Shown one piece after another: positions 35,839 through 46,639 of a DNA stretch of 64,000 nt (position 1 is its first letter; every line of letters starts with the position of its first letter). The translations under genes were made by a program, and so were the position numbers. Below the pieces are notes generated by a model. The model was given only the letters and a program-made list of their open reading frames with translations, had not been told where the DNA came from and searched no databases. The stretch is from Ascaphus truei (lineage: Eukaryota > Chordata > Amphibia > Anura > Ascaphidae): contig CM071568.1 of the NCBI GenBank assembly GCA_036426205.1, forward strand, positions 44,438,203 through 44,502,202, in the 5' to 3' direction.

Positions 35839-35986
35839 GTCATATTTATTAAGCAGTCTTCTGCCCTTAGGCATCTTCTGATGCTGGAGGACATCTTCCA
35901 GCCTATTCAAGTCAAATGGACTGTAAAGTGTCTTCCAGAGCTGGAAGGTGCCATATGGCAGATGACTACTTAGTAAATATGCAACC
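35839..35986. repeat. Short MITE-like inverted repeat
   Basis: CATATTTATTAAGCAGTC on the left pairs with GACTACTTAGTAAATATG on the right. It is about 150 bp long and non-coding. A related end occurs at about 28225. Superfamily not determined. Confidence 0.6.
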
Positions 35987-36033
35987 TTATTCTACCTACA
36001 ATTAAAAATATAAAATTCAAATATATTCTTACA

Positions 36034-36313
36034 GATGCAGCAACGAGTATCCGAACACTTGCCTGGGAAAATCTGGGGCAATCTCCCAGTAATGCTGCAA
36101 CATTTCTGCAAACAGACGAATGGCCCATCGGATTAACACAGCGGGTGTCCCTGCCAGTCTCATTCAGTTTGAATGGGACTGCCAGGGACCCCCGCTGTGT
36201 TAATCCAATGGGCCATTAGTCTGTCTGCAGAAATGTCACAGAAATGTTGCAGCATTACTGGGGTATTGCCCCAGTTTTTCCCAGGCAAGTGTTCGGATAC
36301 TCGTGGCTGCATC
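36034..36313. repeat. Fold-back MITE
   Basis: GATGCAGCAACGAGTATCCG on the left pairs with CGGATACTCGTGGCTGCATC on the right. Arms of about 135 bp cover almost the whole element and meet near 36172 at CATTCAGTTTGAATG. Non-coding. There is no hammerhead motif, so it is probably a different class from the fold-back at 35201. Confidence 0.85.
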
Positions 36314-36593
36314 AGTATGTCGCTATGCAATTTCACAAATATGTGTTGATCACTGGATTCAGCACTGGTGAGAGAAAGGGAGGGGGGTCTCCATATACTT
36401 ACACTGACACCCTAATTTTAATGAATAAATGTTAATAATTGTATTGACTAACTGCAAGAATCTATCCTGAATGCATTATTGCTCCCCTCTGTTTCACAAT
36501 CAAAGACATCTCTTTTTTTTCTGATAGATTACTTGAAGGGATTGGCCACTTGGATGTGGTCCAGCTTGGTTTCTGACTCATACTGCTATTATG

Positions 36594-38265
36594 TGTAGCC
36601 CTTTTTGTGAACCGGCCGACCCACCCAATATCACATTGGCCCCTCGTGGTCTAACCGGTCCCTTTCCCTGCAACACACCTCTCTAAGGATACTGGTACTG
36701 CATAACCTGGGTGGCTCCAGGAGATCTGAGCCTCCGCTAGCTGGGAGCCTGGGGAAACCCTTACCCTTCCTTGGTGCAGCGCCTCCACTTACCAGGACCC
36801 CCGTTAGGAAAGATACCCTGAGTAAAAATACAATAACACTTATAGATAAACAATACTAACTCTTTACTTAACACACATATAACACATTACATAACATAAC
36901 CATAACCAGATGCTCTACCCCGCATCACATCAACCCAATGTCTGGTGTACCCCACCCAGTGTCCTGTGATCACCCCACACCCAATGTCTCGTAACTCCTA
37001 CGGAGGTCGTGGGTGACTGCGCAGTCACTATATTAACTGGGCCCAGTTGGTGCACTTAATATGGAAGATACCTTCCGAGCACTCCGATGCTCGGGACCGC
37101 AACACACTTTCTTCTAAAAGGGTCAAACGTCCGTCTGACCTATTCCAGGTACTCTCCGTTGGACCCAACGAGGGTCCCACCGCTTCACGGAACTGCAACC
37201 GGAACACGGCAACACCAACCACGTGGGAACAGCAACCGCCGCTATCCCTATCACTAACCACTGCTAGAGCGACAGCAACCCTAACCTGGCCTGTCCCTAG
37301 GATCCGCAACACTGGGATGGCTTGAGGGAAACTCCTAGGGCCTGTGGACATAACCTGCCCCCCTTCCCCCAGCTACCCAGTCCTAACTGTAACTAACAAC
37401 TAGGCTATTAACTAGCTCACCTGCAGCTGACACCACCGCACACCTGCACCACTGCGCCAGCACATACAGCGACACTACTCACAGGCAGCTGCAATCACAC
37501 ACACCCCTGATCCCGCAGCAAACACACTGCTAGCACACTGTGCCTCTTTGACAGTGCCCACAGCACTCTCCCCGCTGTGGCACTACCAAACCAGCACTTT
37601 CCCACACTCAAGGGTCACCTCCCTAGCTATGGCCGTCCCTCTTCAGTTACCCCCTACCCTTACCCGGAATTGGGGCCTGCCTGGGGATCTAGGGAGAACC
37701 CTTACCTGATGCAGGAGCCACGAGCTCCCTGCACCCTTCCTACTCCTTCTCCTCTGCTTCTTCTCTGACTGACGCATGCAAGCCCGGGAAATGTATCTAT
37801 ATTCCCGGCTGAGCTTCCTCCAGCCCTATTGGCCGCAAGGGAGCACCTGACCTTTGTCTCCCTAAGCCTCCTGGGAGTTGTAGTTCCCAGGGGCTGCCTA
37901 AAGCATTGGGGCCGCGTGCGCGCTTCCCTCCCATGCGCGAACCCCTATGGCCGCCTCAACCTCTCTACTCCCTGTCCTGGCCCTCGCGCGATCTCTCTGG
38001 AGCCTTCCCTGCGCTTGCCACCTACTGCGCATGCGCGAAACTCCTGTAATGGCGCGCACTCTCCTCCAGCCGCCGATCCGGTGGCAACGCGATCGCGGCC
38101 CTAGCGACGGCCCGATCGCGTCCCGGCAACCACAGCTCCGATCTGCTCCTGCTCTGGCCCCCCCCCTCCGAAGTGCCGGCGGGTCCGTCGCAGCCTCCGG
38201 CGGCACCCGCTACCTCACGCACTCGCTTATATTGCCAGAAATCGTGATTTTACCTCGGGGCTACA
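36594..38265 (-). repeat. 3' LTR of the gag-only element
   Basis: It runs from TGTAGCCC to GGGGCTACA, 1672 bp. It aligns with the 5' LTR over its full length. Many single-base losses relative to the other copy fall in homopolymers and short runs, which may be mutation or sequencing error. It contains CCTTGGTGCAGCGCCTCCA (about 36770-36788). Confidence 0.9.
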
Positions 38266-40479
38266 TTCTCCCCTCCGCAGAATCCCAACGCCCTCGCTTG
38301 GGTAGCAACCATACATGTTGTTATATAATGGAAAATACATGGCATAAATCACATCACATGTAACATGCATTTTGTCATCAATCCTCATATGGATACCCGA
38401 GGCCAGCTGAGTCTCAGAGTGGAGTGCCCCTAACAGATTGGGTGAGGGTATCCCACCTTGACTCCTGTGAGTCTTTTGGAGCTCAAGACCTGTCCCTTGC
38501 ACCAACCCACCTTCTCCCCCTCGCAGAAAAAATAGTAAGGGGTCCAGGGTATTGACCCTTTCCGGATCCTCCGGTCTCGTCTCACGGGAGACAGGGAGGC
38601 TCAGTCTCTTTCCTCGGTCCACCACATGGCGTACATAGCGCTCCATCGCGCACCTGGGAGAGGCCACAACTACCAGAGCGGTCTCAACAGAGTCTTTGTC
38701 CGCTCCAACAATCCCTTTAACGTTGACTTCTTCCGCGGACGGCACCACTTCTTCGGGTAGGCCCGGGTCTTGAGAAGGCCAAGTTTGGAGACTCCTCGTG
38801 CAGGAGTATGTGTCGCTCCGGTCCGCTACACCGGATACCTGGATAAGGTCGAGTTCATTCCACGATCTGCAGAGATCTTCTGGGGGAGACACCTCCACCA
38901 GGACGCGATGACGGGGTGAGCCCATCGCCCGGGTGACCCTACCTTTGGAGTCACCAGGCTCCACGATCACCGGGGAGCTCACACCCGACACCCCTGGGGC
39001 AGTCAACTTACCCCTGTCGTTGTCGGCAGGTACTGATCCCAAGCCTGGGACCGCTGGTACCTCGTTGATAGGCCGGACTGTCAGTTGCAGGGCACACGGG
39101 CCCACATCATGGTCTGCATCAGTTGAGGCGGTTGCTTCGGTGACCTCACTGGAGTGGTCCGCCGGGAGGCGCATCACCACGCTCGGTTGGTCGCTAGAAT
39201 CACCACACATGGGCGGGGGTATAACCACCTTACCCTGGCCTTCCGGGATCTGTGGTTCTTGCTCGGGAACCGGGTCTGGAACCGACATCTGGGGTCCCAA
39301 CTTCTGGAGCTCCGCCTTCAGCGGCTCCGCCTCAGCGTCTAGAAAGTTCATTTGGGCACACGGCCCCTCCACCACCTCCATCGCTGAAGTGGAAAAATTA
39401 GTAGCGGCTTCACCCACCTCGGTATCACCATCAGGCGCCTCTTTCTCCGCAGGTTCCGCCCTCAGAGGTTCCTGCTCTTCCTTCTCAGGGAAAGAACAAT
39501 CCAGTTCTGCTACAGTGTCCTCCCCCACTGGCAGCTCGGTAGGCTGCGGCAGTTTGGGTTGCAGGAACTGCGCCGCACAGTCAGGGCACTCGGGCCCTCG
39601 GGTCAGTTCACCCACAGGACACTCACACTCATGCAGACGGCCGTGCAGGCATTCTTCCCCGTCTACCACGGTCATCGTGAGGGCGACGGCTAACTCAGGG
39701 GACCCGTCCGCCCAGCCACCAGTCGCTTTCCAGTCTCTTAATGCACACGGGCACACCGCCATTGACAAGTCTAAATGGGGGGCCCGTACGATTCTATACA
39801 GCCAAGGGTGCTTTTCTCGGCATCCCTTGCTTTCCTTAGGGGGAACAGAGTTGGCTGATTTCTGCTCACGACACTCCCTCCCCCTGGTGGACTCTAGAGG
39901 AAAAGCAGCACAGTCTTTTGGGGAATGTTGCAAACTCTGTTCTGAGTCACTCACAGTATGGGGGCGGGGCTCTGGCTTTCCCGCCAGTCCTGGATAACCG
40001 GTTGCAACATTTTCCTGTGCAGGCTGGCAGTCAGCCGCACACGTGCCATTTGGATTTGGCGGGAGCCGCCATTTTAGGTGGGGCTCACGGTCAATGTCTA
40101 TAGGGCTCTCGGTGCAGGTAGAAACTGCCAAGTCAGGGTAGATAAAGGGGCACCCATCAGTCGGACCCCCGGGCAAATTTAAGAACTTAGGGCCATCTTC
40201 CTCGCTTAGGGTCTGGCCTACATATATCAGGACAGTACTCCATTGCACGGTGTCATCATACCTTCGCCCTCTGACCCACGTACCCGACAGTCCAGGGAGC
40301 TTCCGAACCTGCGCCTGGACATCTAACAAGGGCACGCCAGCCGGGACTGCCCCCACGGCAACCACGCGGTTAGGATTCACGTTTACTTTCAAGGCCCAAG
40401 CGTAGACCTCCTGCTTTGAGAGCACCCACATGGTGGAACAAAAATAGGACACAAATTTAGAAAAACATGTACAGGGCAC
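38227..40479 (-). CDS. Gag-like protein with PNMA-like N-terminal domain
   Basis: This is a 750-codon frame on minus with no stops. A start at codon 17 (MWVLSKQEVYAW, 40431) is more likely than codon 1, because the similarity begins just after it. Residues about 23-115 resemble the N-terminal domain of PNMA proteins, themselves domesticated Ty3/gypsy gags: a helix ending in W, NPNRVVAVGAVPAG, a second helix, then TWVRGRRYDD...STVLIYVG. Residues 243-301 hold a cluster of Cys and His (CPC, CLHGRLHECEC, ECPDC) that is not a standard CCHC knuckle. Residues 305-500 are acidic and Pro/Glu-rich, probably disordered. The last 13 codons read into the 3' LTR. A capsid fold could not be recognised by eye. 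It presumably builds or decorates the particle; other roles are possible. Confidence 0.6.
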   Translation of the reverse strand: MPCTCFSKFVSYFCSTMWVLSKQEVYAWALKVNVNPNRVVAVGAVPAGVPLLDVQAQVRKLPGLSGTWVRGRRYDDTVQWSTVLIYVGQTLSEEDGPKFLNLPGGPTDGCPFIYPDLAVSTCTESPIDIDREPHLKWRLPPNPNGTCAADCQPAQENVATGYPGLAGKPEPRPHTVSDSEQSLQHSPKDCAAFPLESTRGRECREQKSANSVPPKESKGCREKHPWLYRIVRAPHLDLSMAVCPCALRDWKATGGWADGSPELAVALTMTVVDGEECLHGRLHECECPVGELTRGPECPDCAAQFLQPKLPQPTELPVGEDTVAELDCSFPEKEEQEPLRAEPAEKEAPDGDTEVGEAATNFSTSAMEVVEGPCAQMNFLDAEAEPLKAELQKLGPQMSVPDPVPEQEPQIPEGQGKVVIPPPMCGDSSDQPSVVMRLPADHSSEVTEATASTDADHDVGPCALQLTVRPINEVPAVPGLGSVPADNDRGKLTAPGVSGVSSPVIVEPGDSKGRVTRAMGSPRHRVLVEVSPPEDLCRSWNELDLIQVSGVADRSDTYSCTRSLQTWPSQDPGLPEEVVPSAEEVNVKGIVGADKDSVETALVVVASPRCAMERYVRHVVDRGKRLSLPVSRETRPEDPERVNTLDPLLFFLRGGEGGLVQGTGLELQKTHRSQGGIPSPNLLGALHSETQLASGIHMRIDDKMHVTCDVIYAMYFPLYNNMYGCYPSEGVGILRRGECSPEVKSRFLAI
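38266..38276 (-). other. Polypurine tract
   Basis: GGAGGGGAGAA on minus lies immediately upstream of the 3' LTR. This is the expected primer site for plus-strand DNA synthesis and fixes the orientation of the element. Confidence 0.85.
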
Positions 40480-40493
40480 CCCAGGTCTGATAT

Positions 40494-40511
40494 CTCAGCA
40501 GCGCCTCCAAA
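40494..40511 (-). other. Primer-binding-site-like segment
   Basis: On minus, TTTGGAGGCGCTGCTGAG follows the end of the 5' LTR. The TGG two bases after the LTR is typical of a tRNA-primed site, but I cannot match the rest to a tRNA 3' end. The same GGAGGCGCTGC core also lies inside the LTRs of this and five other elements. Confidence 0.5.
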
Positions 40512-42211
40512 TGTAGCCCTTTTTTGTGAACCGGCCGACCCACCCAATATCACATTGGCAGCCCGTCGTTGTCTAACCGGTCCCTTTCCCTGCAACACAC
40601 CTGCTCTAAGGGACTACTGGTACTGCATAACCTGTGTGGCTCCAGGAGATCTGAGCCTCCGCTAGCTGGGAGCCTGGGGAAACCCTTACCCTTACTTGGT
40701 GCAGCGCCTCCACTTACCCAGGATCCCCCGTTAGGAAAGATAGCCCTGAGTAAGAAATACAATAACACTTATAGATAAACAATACTAACTCTTTACTTAA
40801 CACACATATAACACATTACATAACATAACCATAACCAGATGCTCTACCCGCATCACATCAACCCAATGTCTGGTGTACCCCACCCAGTGTCCTGTGATCA
40901 CCCCACACCCAATGTCTCGTAACTCCTACGGAGGTCGTGGGTGACTGCGCAGTCACTATATTAAGCTAGGGCCCAGTTGGTGCACTTAGAATATGGAAGA
41001 TACCTTCCGAGCACTCCGATGCTCGGGACCGCAACACACTTTCTTCTAAAAGGGTCAGACGTCCGTCTGATCCTATTCCAGGTACTCTGCCGTTGGACCC
41101 CAACGAGGGTCCCACCGCTTCACGGGAACTGCAACCGGAACACGGCAACACCAACCACGTGGGAACAGCAACCGCCGCTATCCCTATCACTAACCACTGC
41201 TAGAGCGACAGCAACCCTAACCTAGGGCCTGTCCCTGAGGATCCGCAACACTGGGATGGCTTGAGGGAAACTCCTAGGGCCTGTGGACATAACCTGCCCC
41301 CCTTCCCCCAGCTACCCAGTCCTAACTGTAACTAACAACTAGCTATTAACTAGCTCACCTGCAGCTGACACACCGCACACACTGCACGCACTGCGCCCAG
41401 CACATACAGCGACACTACTCACAGGCAGCTGCAATCACACACAGCCCCTGGATCCCGCAGCAAACACACTGCTAGCACACTGTGCCTCTTTGACAGTGCC
41501 CACAGCACTCTCCGCTGTGGCACTACCAAACCAGCACTTCCCACACTCAAGGGTCACCTCCCTAGCTATGGCCGTCCCTCTTCAGTTACCCCCTACCCTT
41601 ACCCGGGAATTGGGGCCTGCCTGGGGATCTAGGGAGAACCCTTACCTGATGCAGGAGCCACGAGCTCCCTGCACCCTTCCTACTCCTTCCTCTGCTTCTT
41701 CCTGACTGACGCATGCAAAGCCCGGGAAATGTATCTATATTCCCGGGCTGAGCTTCCTCCAGCCCTATTGGCCGCAAGGGAGCACCTGACCTTTGTCTCC
41801 CTAAGCCTCCTGGGAGTTGTAGTTCCCAGGGGCTGCCTAAAGCATTGGGGCCGCGTGCGCGCTTCCCTCGCGCATGCGCGAACCCCTAATGGCCGCCTCA
41901 ACCTCTCTACTCCCTGTCCTGCCCTCGCGCGATCTCTCTGGAGCCTTCCCTGCGCTTGCCACCTACTGCGCATGCGCGAGACTCCCTGTAATGGCGGCGC
42001 ACTCTCCTCCAGCCGCCGAGCCGGTGGCAACGCGATCGCGGCCCTAGCGACGGCCCGATCGCGTCCCCGGCAACCACAGCTCCGATCTGCTCCCTGCTCT
42101 GGCCCCCACCCTCGCGAAGTGCCGGCGGGTCCGTCGCAGCCTCCGGCGGCACCCGCTACCTCACGGCACTCGCGGGTAGGGCAGAAATCGTGATTTTACC
42201 TCGGGGCTACA
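40512..42211 (-). repeat. 5' LTR of the gag-only element
   Basis: It runs from TGTAGCCC to GGGGCTACA, 1700 bp. U3 is GC-rich with CpG-containing GCGCATGCGCGA words (about 41870 and 41970). The word TTGGTGCAGCGCCTCCA lies at 40696-40712. Frames within it, of up to 154 residues, have no family match. Confidence 0.9.
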
Positions 42212-42215
42212 TATG

Positions 42216-43915
42216 TATAATGAAATTGCATTTCACATACATTATGTTGACTTATGTTAGAGTCTCCTTGTCATATTATGACTAATACCATCATACTAAG
42301 CATAGTTTGGGTCAAAGAAAATCCTGATTTTCATTGTCTGTGTAAAAGCAGCAGGTTGGATGGCTTTCTCAGGTCTGAATATTTTGCCCGAGTTGGTGAA
42401 ATTCTACACTTTCAAAAACATTTAAAAAAAAAAAAGGACACCGTTTTGTCAAGACTTTTCTTGGCAAGGACCTCAGAAAAACGATAAGTGTTCAGGTGAC
42501 AGTGTTCAGGGAAATGGATCCTTTATTTTATTAAATGTTGTACTGAATGATACTTAAAGCTAATGTCTGTGGTTGGAATATATGCAGGACATTTGATACT
42601 ACATTCCCTACAGCGTTTAGTGAGTGTGGCTGATTGAGTGCATGTTGCAACTCACTATTGTTAATTGTTAGTTGCCTAGGAAGGAAGGTGTAAAATGCCA
42701 ATTTGGTATGAAAACAAATGCAAAGGCATCCAGAGAGCACAATGCACTAAAAAAGAGCAACTTTTGTACAGTGCAGTTATCTTGATAGGGATATTAGAAG
42801 TTTTAGTAACTGGTTTATACTTTTTATTTCTTACATTTCTAATAAATCTGCACTGTGCTTAGGATCCGGAACAGGCCATCTGCAGTTAACAGTTTTGGAG
42901 AAATTGTACAGTGAAGGTCAAATCCATGTCACAGAGATGTCATGTAGCCGAGTTACATTCGCAACGGGAATATAAATTGGTGTTTGATCCACAGTTATAG
43001 CATTCAGCATTCAAAATCATATTTAGTGAACACTGCTAAGCTGTACATCTTTGTTTTATTCAAATCTGGAGGTCCTGCCCCCAATGCAACAATTAAGAGC
43101 AATTTATACTAAATATGGGACATGTTTTTCACTTGTGAAGATAGGGGTTTGGGGGGGGGGGGGGGGGGGTTTAAACCAGGTATTAGCTCATTTACAACTG
43201 GGATGATAAGTCAGGTCTTTGAAAACCAAGGCATTGTTTAAAAACAATTAAAACAAATCAGGCTTCTTTAAATCATTTGTAAATGACGTTGTGATTTGGA
43301 AATAAACCCTGTCCCTTCTTAATATGCATACTGCTTTCTGTCTGAGTCAGTTCTGCGTTTACAGTGTACTGCAGAGCTATTGTTTTTTATTCGCTCTAGG
43401 TGCACTGGACTGATTAACCAGGCTGCTAGTCCAGACAGATACTGTAGCTCAAGCAGACTGCAGGAGAAGGGTGTGGTTGCTCAACCTGTTACTCTTCTGT
43501 ATTGCCTTTTTATCTGCTGACTTGCTGTTAGCCTGATGAACTGGCTGCTATAATACTATTCTGCGAGTCCTGTGACTATCATTAACACTAATACAAACAG
43601 CAAGAATACATTCTCCTAAAAAAAAAAAAAAAGGAAAAATTTGATGCGCTGAGTTAACTTTCAATAGTGAGTTTAAAACCAAAATTGCCATTCTGGGATG
43701 CTATGAATGGTAGCCCCCTAACTGAAGGATGTTAATCCTAGGTGTGTGGTGTGTAAATGGAAAAACACAACAAACATATGTTACAGAATAACTCACACAA
43801 AGTGACTAAATGACATGAACCACTGTATAGATTCTGTCCCTAATGGTTTAGAAAAAGATGTTAAATCCAAATAGTAAACCACAAGGGTTTTTCCTATAGA
43901 TGGGAAAGGTATACA
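42216..43915. other. Intergenic DNA, no gene recognised
   Basis: AT-rich, with a run of about 19 G at 43151-43169 and A-runs at 42422-42436 and 43619-43632. I see no credible coding frame or named repeat. Confidence 0.4.
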
Positions 43916-43921
43916 GGGATA

Positions 43922-44257
43922 TACAGGCATACCGCGCATTAACGTACGCAATGGGACCGGAGCATGTATGTAAAGCGAAAATGTACTTAAAGTGAAGTAC
44001 TACCTTTTTCCCCCTTATTGATGCATGTACTGTATTGCAATCGTCATATACATGCATAATTGATGTAAATAAGGCATTTGTAACAGGCTCTATAGTCTCC
44101 CCGCTTGCGCACAGCTTCGGTACAGGTAGGGAGCCGGTATTGCTGTTCAGGACGTGCTGACAGGCGCATGCGTGAACTGCCGTTTGCCTATTGGGCGACA
44201 TGTACTTACTCGCGAGTGTACTTAAAGTGAGTGTCCTTAAAGCGGGGTATGCCTGTA
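43922..44257. mobile_element. MITE with TACAGGCATACC ends
   Basis: The left end, TACAGGCATACCGCGCATTAA, and the right end, TTAAAGCGGGGTATGCCTGTA, form imperfect terminal inverted repeats of about 20 bp. Subterminal words (GTACTTAAAGTGA, AAAGCGAAAATG) are repeated in both halves. It is non-coding and lies directly beside a CR1 tail. The superfamily is not certain; no clear duplication length was read. Confidence 0.7.
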
Positions 44258-44261
44258 CCAA

Positions 44262-44483
44262 ATAAGTATACATGGGAAGGATGTTGATCCAGGGATTAAT
44301 CCGATTGCCAATTCTTGGAGTCAGGAAGGAATTAATTTTTCCCCTTAATGGGGTTTTTTGTTTGCCTTCCTCGGGATCAATAAGTATAGATATAGGATAA
44401 AGTATCGGTTGTCTAAATTTAGAATAGGTTGAACTTGATGGACGGAAGTCTTTTTTCAACCTCATCCACTATGTAACTATGTA
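44262..44483 (+). mobile_element. CR1-clade LINE 3' UTR, 5'-truncated
   Basis: AAGGATGTTGATCCAGGG, TTTGCCTTCCTCGGGATCAA, GGTTGAACTTGATGGACGGA and TTTTTTCAACCTCATCCACT, ending CTATGTAAC, align with the 3' UTR of the CR1 element at 33481-33712. The orientation is the same. Only about 220 bp remain. Confidence 0.85.
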
Positions 44484-44489
44484 AGGGAT

Positions 44490-45145
44490 GGTACATCAAT
44501 GTTAAATATATACACGTGTAGTAGATGTATTATCAAAGTTTGTTGATCTGCTGAGTGAAGGAAATCTGAAGTTGCAGCCCCAAAAAGCCAGATAACAACT
44601 CCTCCAGCGACAATACCTCAAAGAAAGAAAAGTGGCACAACATGGCATAGAATCCTTTATATTTCACTGTTAAAAAAAACAAATATACTGTATGAAGGCA
44701 CTCACATTGGGAATTTAAAAATGAGTAAATTAGCCTGGTAGAAGTAACTGCTGGTTTTCTAACCCGATTTGGGGATCCGTTCCTCCCTCTGGTAAAACTC
44801 TGGACCTTGGATAGCGTTGGAGCCGATGTAATCCACCAATTCTGACCCCTTCTGATGGTATTTTCATCCCCTGTGTGTTATCCTGAGTGGTGTCCTACAC
44901 TTGGGGCGATCTGCGGCACATGGTGTCCTCTCTCCTCATCTGTTACCCGGAAGTGCCGTGTTCAATGAAGCATCAGTGTGATGTGGGTGGGGAATCGCCT
45001 GGACTGCAGCAGCGCAAGAGTGACTGGCTAATTATTAACCTCCCGTTCAGCTATGGGAATGGTGTACTGTAAAGTCCTATGCATTTCACCATATAGTATG
45101 GCTTCTTTAGGAATACTAACTAGATGTGACGCAACCCATATATAT
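44490..45145. other. Intergenic DNA, no gene recognised
   Basis: No coding or repeat family could be assigned. Confidence 0.35.
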
Positions 45146-45149
45146 ACTA

Positions 45150-45176
45150 TTAGCATTTTTTAGAGTGAGGTGTGAT

Positions 45177-45216
<40 letters not shown>

Positions 45217-45264
45217 CTCACTCTATAAAAAGATATATAATTATATATATTATATATATATATA

Positions 45265-45296
<32 letters not shown>
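45150..45296. repeat. AT-rich hairpin with inverted AGAGTGAGGTGTG arms
   Basis: AGAGTGAGGTGTG (about 45163-45175) is followed by a long (AT)n tract and CACACCTCACTCT (about 45212-45224), forming a near-perfect hairpin. A third copy, CATACCTCACTCTATAAAAA, lies at about 46191-46210 after the LTR that interrupts the AT tract. Confidence 0.8.
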
Positions 45297-45300
<4 letters not shown>

Positions 45301-46190
45301 AGGGTTCCGGTCCTGGCTTTGGCTGGAACCCACCCTTACAGGACTATAAAGCTTCCAGGCAAAGCCCTCCCTGTACTGGGCAATTGGAATCTCCTGGTTC
45401 TGGATTTACTGCAGTCTGCTTTATGCAGCCTGCTATGCAGCTCTGTCCCTATTGGCTGTCCGTGCTATTTAGGTTCAGCCCTTTCATCAGGAAGTGGCTG
45501 AGCATAATTCTGGAATCACTGTTTCCTGGTAACCTGTGCTTGCTACAAACATCTCTGACTGGCCTACCTTAGGCCTTTCTGCTCCTGTGCTGAAGCTCTG
45601 GATCCCCAGCACCAAAGCTTCAGTGTTTCTGTGGCCTGTCTGCATACTCTGCTTCATGAGGCCTTCAACACTTCCTGCCCTGTATCTGTGCTTGTCACAA
45701 GCACCCCAGCTTGGCTCATCTGGCCTTCTTGTGCTGAAGCACCTATGCTGAAGCTTCCAGTCTCCTTGTTTCCTGTTCTACAGGTCATCCCGTGCTGGAG
45801 CATCTGCACTGGATCCCCTGTGCTGTAGCTGCTCTGTTCCGGGGACCTTCCTTTGCGCTAAAGCGCTAACGCTGAAGGGCCTACGCTCAAGATCTACACT
45901 GAAGCTCTACGATGAAGTCTACCTGATGCTGACCCCAGCCTGTGCCCTCGACCATCCTTCTGTGCCACCTACCTTGACCCCAGCCGGTGACCTCGACCAT
46001 TGCTCCTGTGCCGCCTGCTTTGACCCCAGCCGGGATAACGTTTACTCTGCCTTCTCTAACCCCGACCCAGCTACCCACAACGACGGAATCCGCAATCCGG
46101 ACCCGGCTTCGCGGTCTCAGGTCGGTGCTTTCCTATCCCCACCTCAGCCCTGCGGTGTAGTCCTGGTTTGTGGCGAGCAAACCCGTTACA
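45297..46190 (+). mobile_element. Probable solo LTR inserted in the AT hairpin
   Basis: It lies between the AT tract and CATACCTCACTC. The end, CGAGCAAACCCGTTACA, and start, TTTAAGGGTTCC, suggest TGTAACGGG-type inverted termini with a mutated start. The 3' half has repeated TTGACCCCAGCC units (about 45970-46030) like other plus-oriented LTRs here. A TATA-like GACTATAAAGC lies at about 45342. Confidence 0.55.
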
Positions 46191-46214
46191 CATACCTCAC
46201 TCTATAAAAATGCA

Positions 46215-46630
46215 AAATTGCTTGATTGAGCAATTTGCCTTACTTATACATTAATTGGGGTTGCCACAACCTGCAGTAATCAGTGGTTCATGTCAAAGTA
46301 AGCTAAAAACAATAACAAAAAAATGAAATGAAGGAAGAGACAGACAAAATAATAATAATTCCTTTTCACCCTAAAAGAAACAATGTGTTATATGTAACTT
46401 CAAAAAAGCCTCTGAATTAAACAAATGTATATTGTTAATTGAAACAACTTATTCATAAGTTGAAGAATGTAGGTAACCGGTGCATCAGAAAAAGTCCCTT
46501 TAATAAATATATAAGATCTCTGCTAGGTCCACTCCAATATAAACTGTATATACTATAACTTCCCTAATAGGGATGGGGGACTAGTACCTAGTGCTCCCTA
46601 GCACAAATACACAGTACATAGATTGTCCCA
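46215..46630. other. Intergenic DNA, no gene recognised
   Basis: AT-rich. Nothing can be supported beyond short A-runs. Confidence 0.3.
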
Positions 46631-46639
46631 TACAGTATA

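Larger units (their letters stand above)
36594..42211 (-). mobile_element. Complete LTR retroelement carrying only a gag-like gene
   Basis: Two direct LTRs (36594-38265 and 40512-42211) enclose 2246 bp. The flanks carry the 4-bp duplication TATG (36590-36593 and 42212-42215). On minus, the 5' LTR is followed by a primer-binding-like TTTGGAGGCGCTGC (40511-40498). A polypurine tract, GGAGGGGAGAA, lies directly before the 3' LTR (38276-38266). The internal part encodes one long frame and no protease, RT, RNase H or integrase, so the element must be non-autonomous, using enzymes of a related Ty3/gypsy element. The LTRs are very similar, differing mostly by one-base indels. Confidence 0.9.

Noticed and set aside
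38933..39997. A 354-residue plus-strand open frame
   Set aside because: It lies wholly antisense to the gag-like gene and shows no family resemblance; high GC content explains the lack of stops.
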